A stretch of 64,000 nt of DNA from contig NZ_JAAOEO010000012.1 of NCBI RefSeq assembly GCF_011393025.1, forward strand, positions 1 to 64,000, in the 5' to 3' direction. How positions within the stretch are numbered: position 1 is the first letter of the stretch; every line of letters starts with the position of its first letter. Both the position numbers and the translations under genes were made by a program. This stretch comes from Neobacillus terrae. GTDB lineage: Bacteria > Bacillota > Bacilli > Bacillales > Cytobacillaceae. The notes under the pieces are model-generated. The model saw nothing but the letters and a program-made list of their open reading frames with translations, did not search any database and was not told where the DNA came from. This document shows positions 16,293 through 25,885 of this stretch, in pieces.

Positions 16293-17187
16293 CCCCGGTC
16301 AGTTCCAGGAACAAGTCTTCAAGAGCAGGCAGTTTTCTGTTCATTTCAGTTACCTTTACTCCTGCATCTACTAGCTGTTTATTCCAGAGGGCTGCTTTTT
16401 CCGATTCATATTCAGTCCGGATAAAACCATCGCCGCTATCTTCAGTCTTTGTTAAAGATGAGAGAATTTCCTTACCTTTTTCAAATGGCTCAAAACTCCA
16501 AATTAGCTGTTCACGATTGGATAATAGGTGCTCAACTGTGTCGGTCCGAATTACTTTCCCCTTTGAAATAATCGCTACCCGATCACATAAAAGTTGAATC
16601 TCACTTAAAAGATGGCTGGAAACCAAAACACTCAATCCTTCGCTTTCCGCAAGAAACCGGATGAATTGCCTCATTTCTCTTATTCCGGCAGGATCCAATC
16701 CATTGGTAGGCTCGTCTAAAATTAGAACCTTTGGTCTGCCAAGGAGAGCCTGAGCAATTCCAAGTCTTTGCCTCATTCCAAGCGAATAAGTCTTAACCTT
16801 ATCATGGATCCGGTCTGTCAGGCCAACCAGCTGAGTTACCTCTGTTATTCTCTCTTCTCCGACATCATCAAGCATTCTAACAAAATGGAGAAGATTATCC
16901 CAACCTGATAAATATGGGTATAATTCAGGATTTTCTACAATACAGCCAAGATTTTTCATCGCCTCGAAAAAATGGTTCTCGATATTGTAGCCGCCAATTT
17001 CTACGCTCCCCGAGGTCGGTTTAATCAGGCCGACAAGCATGCGGATGGTTGTCGTTTTTCCAGCACCATTTGGTCCAAGAAAACCGAAAACTTCCCCTTC
17101 CTTTAAGTCGAAGCTGATACCCTTAATAATTTCTTTTTTTCCTATCGTTTTTTTTAGATTTCTTACAGATAAAGTTGTCTTCTCCAT
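16276..17187 (-). CDS. ABC transporter ATP-binding protein (BcrA/YhaQ-type)
   Basis: A 303-residue ATPase. Walker A GPNGAGKTT (about residue 39), Q-loop region GCIVENPELYPYLSG, signature SLGMRQR, Walker B VLILDEPTNGLDP and switch His in VLVSSHLLSEI; a C-terminal accessory domain of about 80 residues follows. This is the build of ATPases that pair with ABC-2 permeases in antibiotic resistance or export. Starts at ATG 17187, 12 bp after the GDSL gene, so the three genes form one operon. Confidence 0.92.
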   Translation of the reverse strand: MEKTTLSVRNLKKTIGKKEIIKGISFDLKEGEVFGFLGPNGAGKTTTIRMLVGLIKPTSGSVEIGGYNIENHFFEAMKNLGCIVENPELYPYLSGWDNLLHFVRMLDDVGEERITEVTQLVGLTDRIHDKVKTYSLGMRQRLGIAQALLGRPKVLILDEPTNGLDPAGIREMRQFIRFLAESEGLSVLVSSHLLSEIQLLCDRVAIISKGKVIRTDTVEHLLSNREQLIWSFEPFEKGKEILSSLTKTEDSGDGFIRTEYESEKAALWNKQLVDAGVKVTEMNRKLPALEDLFLELTGGDKID

Positions 17188-17199
17188 TTTCCCTTCTCC

Positions 17200-18000
17200 T
17201 TACCAGGTGATCAGTGATGCTACCCGTTCAGCAATCAGCCGGTGTCCTTTTGTATTGGGATGGAACTTATCGGAATATAAATAATCATTAACTTTTAGCT
17301 CAAATAAATCGAAGGTTGGAACAAAAACAACCTTTGGAAATGAAGCACTAACCTCCGCACTTTCATAATTAATACGGCGGATGACTTTTGAAATATTTTT
17401 ACCTTCATTAAGATTCATAAAGGGATTATAAAGACCAACAAAAAATACTCTTGCATCAGGATTCGAGGTCCGAATCTGTTTCAAAATTGCCGTCAGATTC
17501 TGAAGATAGCTTTTTTCAATAATCTGCAGCTTGTCCGACTGATAATCAGCAAGACCCTGTCCGCCTCTGAATAAATCATTTCCCCCTATGGTCATTAAAA
17601 CGATATTAGCACGCTGTATTTGGCGCTGCACCTCTTTTTGCCCGAGCTGGGTGCGGAGCTGGTCTGAACGCTGCCCGTTTACGCCAAGATTAAGTAGCTT
17701 GACAGGCTTTTTTGTTTTTGTTTTTAATTCATCGATTACATCTCCAACATAGCCCTTTCCTGATTCATCGCCAGTGCCCCGGGTCAATGAATCACCTATA
17801 GCGACAACCCTCAGCTCTTTTCCATTTTCCTTTGCTTTTTCAGGGGCTTTTGAGGCTGTAATTGGATTAGGTTTCCCACCATAGTAATCAGCCATTGCCC
17901 AGCCAAGGCCTCCAAGCCAAAGGACGAAGAAAATAGCAGCAATTATAGTAATGACCCGCAGAATATTTTTATTCAAAGGAATCTTCCTTTCTTTCAGCAT
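17200..18000 (-). CDS. Exported SGNH/GDSL-family lipase/acylhydrolase
   Basis: Up to 266 residues; N-terminal membrane span (VITIIAAIFFVLWLGGLGWAM), then an SGNH domain with GDSLTRGTGDESGKGYVGD (Ser), GQRSDQLRTQ (block II), TIGGNDLFRGG (block III) and SDKFHPNTKGHRLIAERV (Asp/His). It would act outside the membrane on an ester, perhaps a lipid or acylated glycan. It leads an operon with an ABC exporter, which suggests that the hydrolase and transporter share a substrate (inference). Start at ATG 18000 or, with a better ribosome site GAAAGGAAG, at TTG 17976. Confidence 0.88.
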   Translation of the reverse strand: MLKERKIPLNKNILRVITIIAAIFFVLWLGGLGWAMADYYGGKPNPITASKAPEKAKENGKELRVVAIGDSLTRGTGDESGKGYVGDVIDELKTKTKKPVKLLNLGVNGQRSDQLRTQLGQKEVQRQIQRANIVLMTIGGNDLFRGGQGLADYQSDKLQIIEKSYLQNLTAILKQIRTSNPDARVFFVGLYNPFMNLNEGKNISKVIRRINYESAEVSASFPKVVFVPTFDLFELKVNDYLYSDKFHPNTKGHRLIAERVASLITW

Positions 18001-18396
18001 CTAATGACCATTTAATCACAAAAAAGGACTAAAACAAAACAGCTGGGCTTCAAAAGTCTTAATGATTAATGTCTTGTTAAGCTCCGTGCTCTGGGACGTT
18101 CATTTACTAGTTTAGGATCTGGCGAATTTTAAAGCAGCCACTTATTGCCGCTCCTAATCTCTTTCAACTTCCATTATAGAACGATCATTCTTTGCCATCA
18201 AATTCCATTGTGCTAAAAAATGGGGATGTTCACATTTAGTTAAGCTGCTACCTAGCGGGCTGTTCGGACTGCCTTAGACATTTTCTTAAAAAGTCACTAA
18301 AATGGAAAAAACACACGATATCTATTGTAAAAATACGTGTGTTCCTCCATGTCCCTTATTCTAATATGATTTATTTTTGTTATCCTTCTTTTTTCC
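18001..18396. other. Intergenic stretch of 396 bp
   Basis: No gene is evident. It holds a segment that can pair with itself only weakly (GCAGCCACTTATTGCCGCTC near 18132) and the terminator listed at 18303-18343. It looks like worn repeat DNA but I could not match it to families A, B or C. Confidence 0.5.
18303..18343 (-). terminator. Terminator of the DedA-PAP2 gene
   Basis: Minus strand GAACACACG ... CGTGTGTTTTTTCC: 8-bp stem AACACACG/CGTGTGTT and T run. Confidence 0.7.
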
Positions 18397-19716
18397 TTAT
18401 TCATTCAAGCGGGATATTTTCTTTGGACTATCAAGTGAGGTAAGCACCCGGAATAATTCAAGCAGCAGGATGGAAAAACCAAGCCACACACCGCCAAACA
18501 CATATCCGCCTAAAATCTGACTTGGCATCTGTGTTCCAAAGTAAATTCTGGCTACCCCTAAGAATAGTACAGCGATTACCCATCCGATAATCAAAAAAGT
18601 ATGAACCTTTAGATTACGTGTATGCCTTAAAATGATAAAAAAGAAAAAGCCATAGATCACAAAAGCCATTAAAGATTGCTCACTAGGAAAACTATAAGGA
18701 AAACGGTCTAAAATTGATGGTTCACCAGGAGCCACACGGTGAAAGGTGTTTCGGAGAATTTCTTCATATAATTCGCCACCCAGCACAATAATAAAAAGGA
18801 AGAATATCTCCAAAAATTTCTCCTGGCCTCTCCAGACGATCCACCCTAAGGTAAGAATGATCATCATAATCAGCCAAACATTTTTACCAAGCCCGATAAA
18901 CAAAGTCATCAGCCAATCCATCCGGCCTGTCAGAACCGCTGTAACAACCATACTGACCACTTTATCAAAGTCGTTAAATTCATTTCCAATATAATCTTCT
19001 ATCATACCTACCATCAGGATGATCAAAAGCAAGGTCATAAGTGAAACTGCTGAAATAAAAAAGGTAAATCTTTTTCTTGTTCGAAAAGCATATAGGACCT
19101 TTTCCATTCCTCTTGTAAAACTTGAAATAATTTGCGTTTTAAATCTTCTGAAAAAGTAAATTCCAATAATCAGAATGGCAATCAATAGTACTGCAATTAA
19201 CAGGTACTTTACAATCGAGTCATGGAATTGTTCCCATTTAGGCCCGAGTAATTTTCCAAGAATGACAAAGGTTGAAACCCATATAAATGAACCGATTGCA
19301 GAATAGGCCGCATAAACTCGGAAGGGAAGCCGTGTGATACCTGAAAAATAGCCTGTCATATGCCGAACGCCCGGGATAAAAAACGCAATTATGAGGAGCT
19401 TATTCCCGTATTTTTTAAACCAGGAGGAAGTGGTTTTAAGTTTTTCAGGCCCAAGATGGATTTTCGGTCCATATTTTTCGAAGAATGGCATTCCAAGCTT
19501 GCATCCAATTCCATATGCTGCCACCATGCCTACTAACCCTCCAATACCGGCCGACATGACAGCTGCTATCCAATTCATCTGGCCCTGATATGCCAACAAT
19601 CCCGCGTAACCCATCATCGCCTCAATAGGCAGCGGAACGGCAAGAATACCCAAAAAAAGGGCTAAAAAAAGGACCAGGTAACCGTAATCATTCATGAAAG
19701 TAATAAAAATATGCAA
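18397..19716 (-). CDS. DedA (VTT) domain fused to a PAP2-like domain
   Basis: A 439-residue membrane protein. Residues about 1-190 are a DedA/VTT domain (FLGILAVPLPIEAMMGYAG; FFIPGVRHMTGYFSG), a lipid scramblase-like family. Residues about 215-425 have the six-span layout of PAP2 phosphatases. PAP2 motif places are recognisable (ILRNTFHRVAPGEP at 320-333, FPSEQSLMAF at 343-352, ARIYFGTQMPSQILGG at 389-404), but the two catalytic histidines (PSxH and SRxxxGxHxxxD) are Gln at 347 and 396 and the last Asp is Gln at 400. The PAP2 half is therefore probably not a phosphatase. TTG start after GAGGGG. Confidence 0.88.
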   Translation of the reverse strand: MHIFITFMNDYGYLVLFLALFLGILAVPLPIEAMMGYAGLLAYQGQMNWIAAVMSAGIGGLVGMVAAYGIGCKLGMPFFEKYGPKIHLGPEKLKTTSSWFKKYGNKLLIIAFFIPGVRHMTGYFSGITRLPFRVYAAYSAIGSFIWVSTFVILGKLLGPKWEQFHDSIVKYLLIAVLLIAILIIGIYFFRRFKTQIISSFTRGMEKVLYAFRTRKRFTFFISAVSLMTLLLIILMVGMIEDYIGNEFNDFDKVVSMVVTAVLTGRMDWLMTLFIGLGKNVWLIMMIILTLGWIVWRGQEKFLEIFFLFIIVLGGELYEEILRNTFHRVAPGEPSILDRFPYSFPSEQSLMAFVIYGFFFFIILRHTRNLKVHTFLIIGWVIAVLFLGVARIYFGTQMPSQILGGYVFGGVWLGFSILLLELFRVLTSLDSPKKISRLNE

Positions 19717-19924
19717 TTTCGAAAGCCCCTCTCTCCGGCGTGAAACAGAAAAAAAAACAAATTTATATATTAATAATTATTATTTCCTTCATAGAAAAAA
19801 CCCTACTTCTTTACTATAGTATTCACAGAGCAGGACTTCAATAAAGATGACCAAAAAAATTTGTCGAATTTCACGAGTAAAATTCCGTTTATGGATAATT
19901 TTTCTATTAATAGGAAAAGATACG

Positions 19925-19958
19925 CACAAAAAAAGAGTGACAATTGATTGCCACTCCC
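19925..19958 (-). terminator. Terminator of the large exported protein gene
   Basis: Minus strand GGGAGTGGCAAT-CAA-TTGTCACTCTTTTTTT. Confidence 0.8.
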
Positions 19959-19976
19959 AATTTCATTCTATTGTTC

Positions 19977-22900
19977 TTACCTGTTTTCTAGAATATAATC
20001 AAAATCCTTTTCAAATAGATCAGCAAAATCTTCAGTAATAAATTTGCCCCTTTGTGCTTGGATATGATTCTCTAAAGCTTTTAGCTTATCAGCTGTTTTG
20101 TCCTTTTGTACAGCTAGCACTTGCGCTTTAAGGCTCTTTATAATTCCTTGGTTTGTAAAAGCTTGGTTAGCTTCGCCCAGGTCGATTAATTCATCTAGGT
20201 GGTCAATATCAATTAAGATAAAGATACTGAATTCTTTTGATGCTGCGTTGCCTGCCCCATCCTCTGCCCGGACTGTAAGTATATGTTCACCTGGAGCTAA
20301 TGTCAGCGGTTTGATATTGTTTAAACTAGAAATCACAACTCCGTCAAGAGCATACTCAACTTTCGCAATATCGCTCAGGTTATCCTCTATAGTTAATACG
20401 GTTTCCATAACACGATCAGTTTGGAAGAATGCTAGTTTTCCACTGACACTGATTTCGGGATCCGTTTTGTCGATCCATATTTCTATTGTTTTGGCCTCTT
20501 CCACATTCCCTGCTTCATCTATGCTTCGGTAGGTTACAGCATTTTTTCCTTCATTGGATACCGTCACTTCCCCGTTCACTGGCACCCAATCCCCGTTGTT
20601 GAGACGGTATTCTGTTCTTGCAATTCCTGCACCCGAACCATCTTCGGAATTAAATGCAACGACTACATCTTTGTTACTATATTTTCCGGCGGCTGCCCCA
20701 TTTGTGGTTACGGTTGTATTAGGGGCTGTTTTATCAATCCAGACAGCCAGAGTTTGTGTCTCTTCCACATTGCCTGCTTGATCAGAACTGCGGAATTCAA
20801 TCACATTTTTCCCTTCCTGGGAAATTGTTACGTCTCCTTCAACAGCGGTCCACGTTCCATTGTTCAGCCGGTATTCTGTTTTTGCGATACCCGAACCTGA
20901 ACCATCTTCAGAATTAAATGCAACGACTACATCTTTGTTACTGTATTTTCCTGCGGCTGCCCCATTTGTGGTTACGGTTGTATTAGGGGCTGTTTTATCA
21001 ATCCAGACAGCCAGAGTTTGTGCCTCTTCCACATTGCCTGCTTGATCAGAACTACGGAATTCAATCACATTTTTTCCTTCATGGGAAATTGTTACGTCTC
21101 CTTCAACCGTTGTCCACTCTCCGTTGTTCAAGCGGTACTCCGTTTTTGCTACTCCAAGGCCAGCAACATCGTTTGCTGTAAAAGAAAGAACAACATCTTT
21201 ATTGTTATACCTCTCTCCAATAAATCCATCAGCAATCACGCTTGTGACAGGTGGTGTGTGATCCGAGGTTTCAAAGTGAGACATATTTAATGGCTTGAGC
21301 TGGTATGTCCCTTTAAAAACAGAGGCTATCCCAGTGATATTGACAATATTATCTTCAGCATATAACTTGCTCCATTCCGCGAATGAAATGCCCGTCCGGC
21401 TGTCTATTCTTATTCTAGTTGTGCCGTTCTCACTTACAGCATCAAATTCAAAGGTACCGGAAGTATCAGCCGCTGGAAGGTTCTTAATTCTGACATTTTG
21501 GAGCGTGATTAGCGTCCCTTGATTGGCTTCATTAACCGTAGGCTGGACAGCAGCATCTGGTATCTCTTCTGTACTTATTTTCTCTATTTTCACTGGATCT
21601 GCCAGTTCCAGTTCCGTGTTATAAGTCTTTTTTACAGCAGTGATGCGCACATAGTCACCCTGCTTAAATCCGGTATCATTCTGGTAGACGTAAATTCCTG
21701 AAGTTCCTTCTTGCAGATAAAATCCCTGTCCTCCAAAAACGCCAGGTTCTGAAGTGATCGTTCCTTCAACCGTAACGAGTGTCCCGTCCGGCTGAGTTCT
21801 TGCATCCTCAACCGAAATTGGTGCGGGAGCCGTATTTTCATCCGGAAGCGGTTCTGCAGCAACATTACCCAAGGTAACAGCTTCCGTTACGAGGTTGGTA
21901 CTCCCCTGCCTCAATCTTAAGTTTGCAGCACCTGAACTTCCCGCCTTTACCTGGATCGTCAGCGTTTTAGAAGCATGTCCTTTTGCGTCAGCCGTAACTG
22001 AAAAATTCGAGCTATAGCCGTAGGCGGTTGGCCACGTGCCGTCTGCATTCTGAACCTTCGCAACCTGTGTGCCGCTGCTTGTTAGGTAGATTCCAAGATT
22101 CAGATTGTTCAATGTACTTCCTGCTGCGAGGCCGTCCACTTCCACTCGAACCTGGAATGGCTGGCTATTATTGGGCAGCGTACTTTGATGAACGAATTTG
22201 TATTGTGACTGTCCTGTTGGAGGAGGAGGAGTTTGCGTACTGCCCGCAGCTCCATATGAACCACTTTTAAAAGTAGACGGAACATACCATTTATAACCGG
22301 CTGCCGGGGCGGCCCACGGTTCAGCCTGTGGCTCAACAGAAGTCGCCGGGTCTTCGTTTTCTTTCTGGGCCGGGTCAAGTATCAGCTTTGTCGGCTGATC
22401 GAGTACCATTCCGGAAACTTGGTTAAAGCTTGTATAGCTTTCTTTATTTGCGAGCCATTTTACCGTCTGGACGAGGAACTTACCATCATCTTGCTCTTTG
22501 AAGCCATCATAAGTAGTTTTTTTGGAACCATTCTCTTCACGAACATATTTAGGTGACGCATCTTCTACAGGAGAGGAATCACCGATGAACGCAGCTTTCC
22601 CCAGTCCGAATTTCGAGATTGCGGCAAATGGTCCTTCAGCACGGCCGCCCCCGTTGTAAACACCCTTATCTACTCCACTGGCCCATCTCACATTTGTTGA
22701 AGGAAGATACACGACACCCTTCGCTATTGAAGGGTCAATAATAGCAAGTGTTGATCCGGCATGCATTGCGACCGAGTTTACTCCCTCAGTTATACCAAAT
22801 GATTGGGAAGGCGCCGCTATGTCTGTAGCATTTACATCGCCCACCGCATTATACCGAAAACGGATTCCGAACTTACTTCCGAGCCAATCGGAGCTTTGAA

Positions 22901-23468
22901 CCCCCTGCATAGCAGGCGAACCCGCTTCTTCCTGGTTCATTCCTTTAGCCGGATTCGAAAAAGCGCCTCTTCGATAACCGTTCATGACTTCAGAAGCATC
23001 CCATCTATTCTTGTTGCGGTCAGCATTGTAATGATCGGCAATAAAAAAAATACTGCCGCCTTCCCGAACATATTGTTCCATGGCATCTTGCTCAGTTTTC
23101 TTGTAAGGGATATTCGCTTCCCCGATAATAAAAACATCATAATTCTTTAATTTGTCATATGTAACGGCCTGCTCGCCAAAGGTATAAGGAATTTGGCGTG
23201 ATAATTCCTCTACACTGAAACCAGCTGATTTTAAACCATTGGCAAAATCAGAGAATGCACCGTCGATAACCCAGTCTGCAGCTCCCGCTGTCTGTCCGTG
23301 TGTATTATCAAACAACACCTTTTTGCCCGCACCGTCTGGCAATACAGCTGCCGAAACTGTTTCGGCGGCTGCAAAACCACCTCCAATATTACCGGCTAAA
23401 GCATTTGTCAGAACTAATACTGTTAGCAGTATCAGCCTCATGGTTCTTGCAATCGTTTGGTTTTCCAA
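19977..23468 (-). CDS. Large modular exported protein with OB-fold and Ig/OmpL47-like repeats
   Basis: A 1163-residue secreted protein with TTG start after AGGAGGTAAGGGA. Order: signal peptide (about 1-35); a GATase-like/DUF4350-like Rossmann domain (GKKVLFDNTHGQTAG, YDVFIIGEANIPY, EGGSIFFIADHYNADRNKN; about 45-340) ending ALLVQTVKWLANK-like; a spacer with a beta module (about 400-535); an OB-fold nuclease-associated domain (ISVEDARTQPDGTLVTVEGTI to LKPLNMSHFE; about 550-735); three 88-residue repeats with KTEYRLNNG and FRSSDQAGNVEE (about 740-1010); a fourth diverged Ig-like unit; and a helical tail. No LPXTG is seen at the end. Role unknown; extracellular nucleic-acid or glycan work is a guess. 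Confidence 0.85.
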   Translation of the reverse strand: MENQTIARTMRLILLTVLVLTNALAGNIGGGFAAAETVSAAVLPDGAGKKVLFDNTHGQTAGAADWVIDGAFSDFANGLKSAGFSVEELSRQIPYTFGEQAVTYDKLKNYDVFIIGEANIPYKKTEQDAMEQYVREGGSIFFIADHYNADRNKNRWDASEVMNGYRRGAFSNPAKGMNQEEAGSPAMQGVQSSDWLGSKFGIRFRYNAVGDVNATDIAAPSQSFGITEGVNSVAMHAGSTLAIIDPSIAKGVVYLPSTNVRWASGVDKGVYNGGGRAEGPFAAISKFGLGKAAFIGDSSPVEDASPKYVREENGSKKTTYDGFKEQDDGKFLVQTVKWLANKESYTSFNQVSGMVLDQPTKLILDPAQKENEDPATSVEPQAEPWAAPAAGYKWYVPSTFKSGSYGAAGSTQTPPPPTGQSQYKFVHQSTLPNNSQPFQVRVEVDGLAAGSTLNNLNLGIYLTSSGTQVAKVQNADGTWPTAYGYSSNFSVTADAKGHASKTLTIQVKAGSSGAANLRLRQGSTNLVTEAVTLGNVAAEPLPDENTAPAPISVEDARTQPDGTLVTVEGTITSEPGVFGGQGFYLQEGTSGIYVYQNDTGFKQGDYVRITAVKKTYNTELELADPVKIEKISTEEIPDAAVQPTVNEANQGTLITLQNVRIKNLPAADTSGTFEFDAVSENGTTRIRIDSRTGISFAEWSKLYAEDNIVNITGIASVFKGTYQLKPLNMSHFETSDHTPPVTSVIADGFIGERYNNKDVVLSFTANDVAGLGVAKTEYRLNNGEWTTVEGDVTISHEGKNVIEFRSSDQAGNVEEAQTLAVWIDKTAPNTTVTTNGAAAGKYSNKDVVVAFNSEDGSGSGIAKTEYRLNNGTWTAVEGDVTISQEGKNVIEFRSSDQAGNVEETQTLAVWIDKTAPNTTVTTNGAAAGKYSNKDVVVAFNSEDGSGAGIARTEYRLNNGDWVPVNGEVTVSNEGKNAVTYRSIDEAGNVEEAKTIEIWIDKTDPEISVSGKLAFFQTDRVMETVLTIEDNLSDIAKVEYALDGVVISSLNNIKPLTLAPGEHILTVRAEDGAGNAASKEFSIFILIDIDHLDELIDLGEANQAFTNQGIIKSLKAQVLAVQKDKTADKLKALENHIQAQRGKFITEDFADLFEKDFDYILENR
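20541..21068 (-). repeat. 264-bp in-frame direct repeats inside the large exported protein gene
   Basis: Segments around 20641-20800 and 20905-21064 are nearly identical with an offset of 264 bp (88 codons), while a third unit further 5' is more diverged. This indicates recent duplication or gene conversion of one Ig-like module. Confidence 0.85.
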
Positions 23469-23808
23469 TCCCTTACCTCCTATTAAATAGTATTTTACAT
23501 ATAAAGGTAAATCTAACTATATTATTCCATAGAAAGCATTCTTTTTAATGATTCGAAAGATTCAATCAATATTTTAAAAACTAGGCTAATATACTCAATA
23601 ATCATCTCTTTATTTTTCTGAATCAAAAATGGAAGATAACGGAGGCCTCTCCATTGAAGGTTAACTAGAGAATATATTAAAGATGCTCATATTGCCTCTT
23701 CAACTACCGGTACTATTAGTGGATAAAGAAGTTGAATAGCCACCTTTTCTGTAATAGTACCTATGCATTAATAACTTCCAGCTATTTGAATGAATTAATA
23801 TGTGTAAA
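23469..23808. other. Intergenic stretch of 340 bp
   Basis: Contains the ribosome site and presumably the promoter of the large exported protein gene near its left end. The rest is AT-rich and shows no frame or clear structure. Confidence 0.5.
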
Positions 23809-23844
23809 AAAAGAAGGTGCGGTTTCCCCACACCTTCTTTGATC
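23809..23844 (-). terminator. Terminator of hmp
   Basis: Minus strand AAAGAAGGTG-TGGGGAAACCG-CACCTTCTTTTTTT. Confidence 0.88.
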
Positions 23845-23851
23845 TATTCTA

Positions 23852-25057
23852 TTATAGGTTTCCTTTTGGTCCAAAGAATTCGAAGTAGATGCGATCATCA
23901 CTAACTCCAAGTTCCTTTAATGAATGATTAACTGCCTTCATAAATGGAACCGGACCACAGAAATAGAAATCGGCGTTTTTAACATCAACATTATTTGTAA
24001 GCCATTCCTTTGTAACATAGCCTTCTACGTCAAAACGGTTTTCTGCACGATCTTCATCCGTTGGTGCATCATAAAATACTACATTTTTGATATTTTCATT
24101 TTTCAATTGTGATACTTCATCACGAAGAGCATGTACTTTACTATTCATAGCAGCATGAATAAAGGTTACTTTTCGTTCAGGCTGAACTTCCGCAACTGTT
24201 TTCAGCATGCTTACCATTGGTGTTAATCCAACTCCGCCGCTAAGCAATACAAGTGGTGTTTCCTTTTTTGTATTTAGAACGAAGTCACCTGCTGGTGCGC
24301 TGACAAGAATAACATCTCCCTCATTAACTGATTTATGAAGGTAATTGGATACCATTCCGTCCGGGTTGTTTGTACCAGCTTCTTTTTTAATACTTATACG
24401 GTAATAATTTTTTCCTGAGACATCAGACAAACTGTATTGGCGAATATGGTTATATTGTTCGCCTTCCATTTCAATTTTCAAGCTAATATATTGTCCTGGT
24501 TCAAAAGTCGCAATTTCTTTGTTATCTTCTGGTTTTAAATAGAAAGAAGTAATAACTTCGCTTTCTGGCTGCTTGCGGGCAACAACGAAACGACGGAATC
24601 CATCCCAGCCGCCTTTTTGGTGTGCTGTCTCATCGTACATTTCAGCTTCTATGCTAATAAACGCATCGGCAATAACTCTATATGCTTCTGCCCATGCATT
24701 GATAATTTCATCTGTGGCAGCATCTCCAAGCACTTCTTTAATAGCCATTAATAAATGTTTTCCTACGATAGGATAATGTTCAGGCTTAATTCCAAGGCTG
24801 CGATGCTTATGGGCAATTTGTTTTACAACAGGAATTATCACTTCAAGATTATCAATATACTTCGCAGCAGCATATACTGTTCCGGCAAGTGCCTTTTGCT
24901 GGCGCCCTTGTTTTTGATTGGCATGGTTAAAAATATTCAGTAATTCCGGATGATTGTTAAACATAATCTTATAAAAATGAGTAGTAATTTTTTCACCATG
25001 CTCTTCTAAAACCGGCACAGTAGATTTAATGATTTCAATGGTATTTTGATTTAACAA
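23852..25057 (-). CDS. hmp: Flavohaemoglobin, nitric oxide dioxygenase
   Basis: About 401 residues; converts NO plus O2 to nitrate with NAD(P)H. N-terminal globin domain (residues 1-137; distal Tyr/Gln region FYKIMFNNHPELLNIFNHANQ, proximal His in VKQIAHKHRSLGI), FAD domain (RQYSLSD, residue about 205) and NAD domain (LLSGGVGLTPMVSML; YFCGPVPFMKAV; C-terminal FEFFGPKGNL). The frame opens at GTG 25066, but MLNQNTIEIIKSTVP aligned with known Hmp proteins and AAAGGAGTG spacing favour TTG 25057. A palindrome lies in the upstream region. Confidence 0.95.
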   Translation of the reverse strand: MLNQNTIEIIKSTVPVLEEHGEKITTHFYKIMFNNHPELLNIFNHANQKQGRQQKALAGTVYAAAKYIDNLEVIIPVVKQIAHKHRSLGIKPEHYPIVGKHLLMAIKEVLGDAATDEIINAWAEAYRVIADAFISIEAEMYDETAHQKGGWDGFRRFVVARKQPESEVITSFYLKPEDNKEIATFEPGQYISLKIEMEGEQYNHIRQYSLSDVSGKNYYRISIKKEAGTNNPDGMVSNYLHKSVNEGDVILVSAPAGDFVLNTKKETPLVLLSGGVGLTPMVSMLKTVAEVQPERKVTFIHAAMNSKVHALRDEVSQLKNENIKNVVFYDAPTDEDRAENRFDVEGYVTKEWLTNNVDVKNADFYFCGPVPFMKAVNHSLKELGVSDDRIYFEFFGPKGNL

Positions 25058-25121
25058 CTCGAACACTCCTTTAAGTTTTCACTATGACAATAGTGATTAT
25101 ATGAAACTTCACACAACGATT

Positions 25122-25139
25122 AAGTGATTTAAATCACAG
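25122..25139. promoter_or_regulatory. FNR/NsrR-like palindrome upstream of hmp
   Basis: AAGTGATTTAAATCACAG: perfect GTGATTTAAATCAC palindrome (25124-25137), 67 bp upstream of the hmp start. It fits FNR-type half-sites (TGTGA-N6-TCACA) save the first base. hmp in bacilli is controlled by ResDE, NsrR and FNR; which factor binds here is not decided. Confidence 0.5.
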
Positions 25140-25306
25140 AAAAAGAGTTTTTAACGTTTTTGTAAAATAACTAATTTTTCTGATATTCTAGAATGCCGTT
25201 TGTCTATTAATTTTTTTAAAAACCAATGTAAAAAAGTTCAAAAGTTTAATTGCCTAAAATTTTAGGGAAAGATACCTACATACAACAAAGAAATGGAGTG
25301 TAATGA

Positions 25307-25885
25307 ATGAAAAAAAGCTTAGTTCCGATCCTGGTGATTGTGGGGATCATAGTCATATTTGGCTTGATGCTAATGGGGAGTTATAATGGCTTCGTCAATG
25401 CCGAGGAGGATGTTGATCAATCCTATGCTCAAATTGAAAATCAGCTGCAGCGAAGACTTGATTTGATACCAAATCTTGTTAAAACGGTTCAAGGATATGC
25501 TGCACATGAAAAGGAAGTTATTCAATCCATTTCGGATGCCCGCGCAAGATTGGCTGGTGCAAAAACACCTCAGGAAGAAGCTACAGCGAATGCTGATCTT
25601 TCAAACTCTTTAAGCCGGCTTCTTGTGGTAGTAGAAAATTATCCAAACCTAAAAGCTGATGCACAATTTACAAGACTTATGGATGAGCTGGCTGGTACGG
25701 AAAACCGACTGTCTGTAGCCCGCAGAGATTATAACAATCAGGTAATGGTGTATAACAAAAGAGTCAAACAGTTTCCGGGTGCCATTGTAGCAAGCATGAC
25801 AGGTTTTGATAAAAAAGAATACTTTAAAGCAGATCCAAAAGCGCAGCAGGCTCCTCAAGTAGACTTCGGGGGAAATGGAAAATGA
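25307..25885 (+). CDS. lemA: LemA family protein
   Basis: A 192-residue protein with one N-terminal span (ILVIVGIIVIFGLMLMGSYNGFVN) followed by the LemA helical domain: EEDVDQSYAQIENQLQRRLDLIPNLV, then ENRLSVARRDYNNQVMVYNKRV. Function of LemA is not settled. Overlaps the next gene by 4 bp (ATGA), a very common LemA-TPM pairing. Confidence 0.93.
   Translation: MKKSLVPILVIVGIIVIFGLMLMGSYNGFVNAEEDVDQSYAQIENQLQRRLDLIPNLVKTVQGYAAHEKEVIQSISDARARLAGAKTPQEEATANADLSNSLSRLLVVVENYPNLKADAQFTRLMDELAGTENRLSVARRDYNNQVMVYNKRVKQFPGAIVASMTGFDKKEYFKADPKAQQAPQVDFGGNGK

Noticed and set aside
20098..21045. Three plus-strand ORFs inside the large exported protein gene
   Set aside because: They are shadows; two are near copies of each other only because the sense repeats are.
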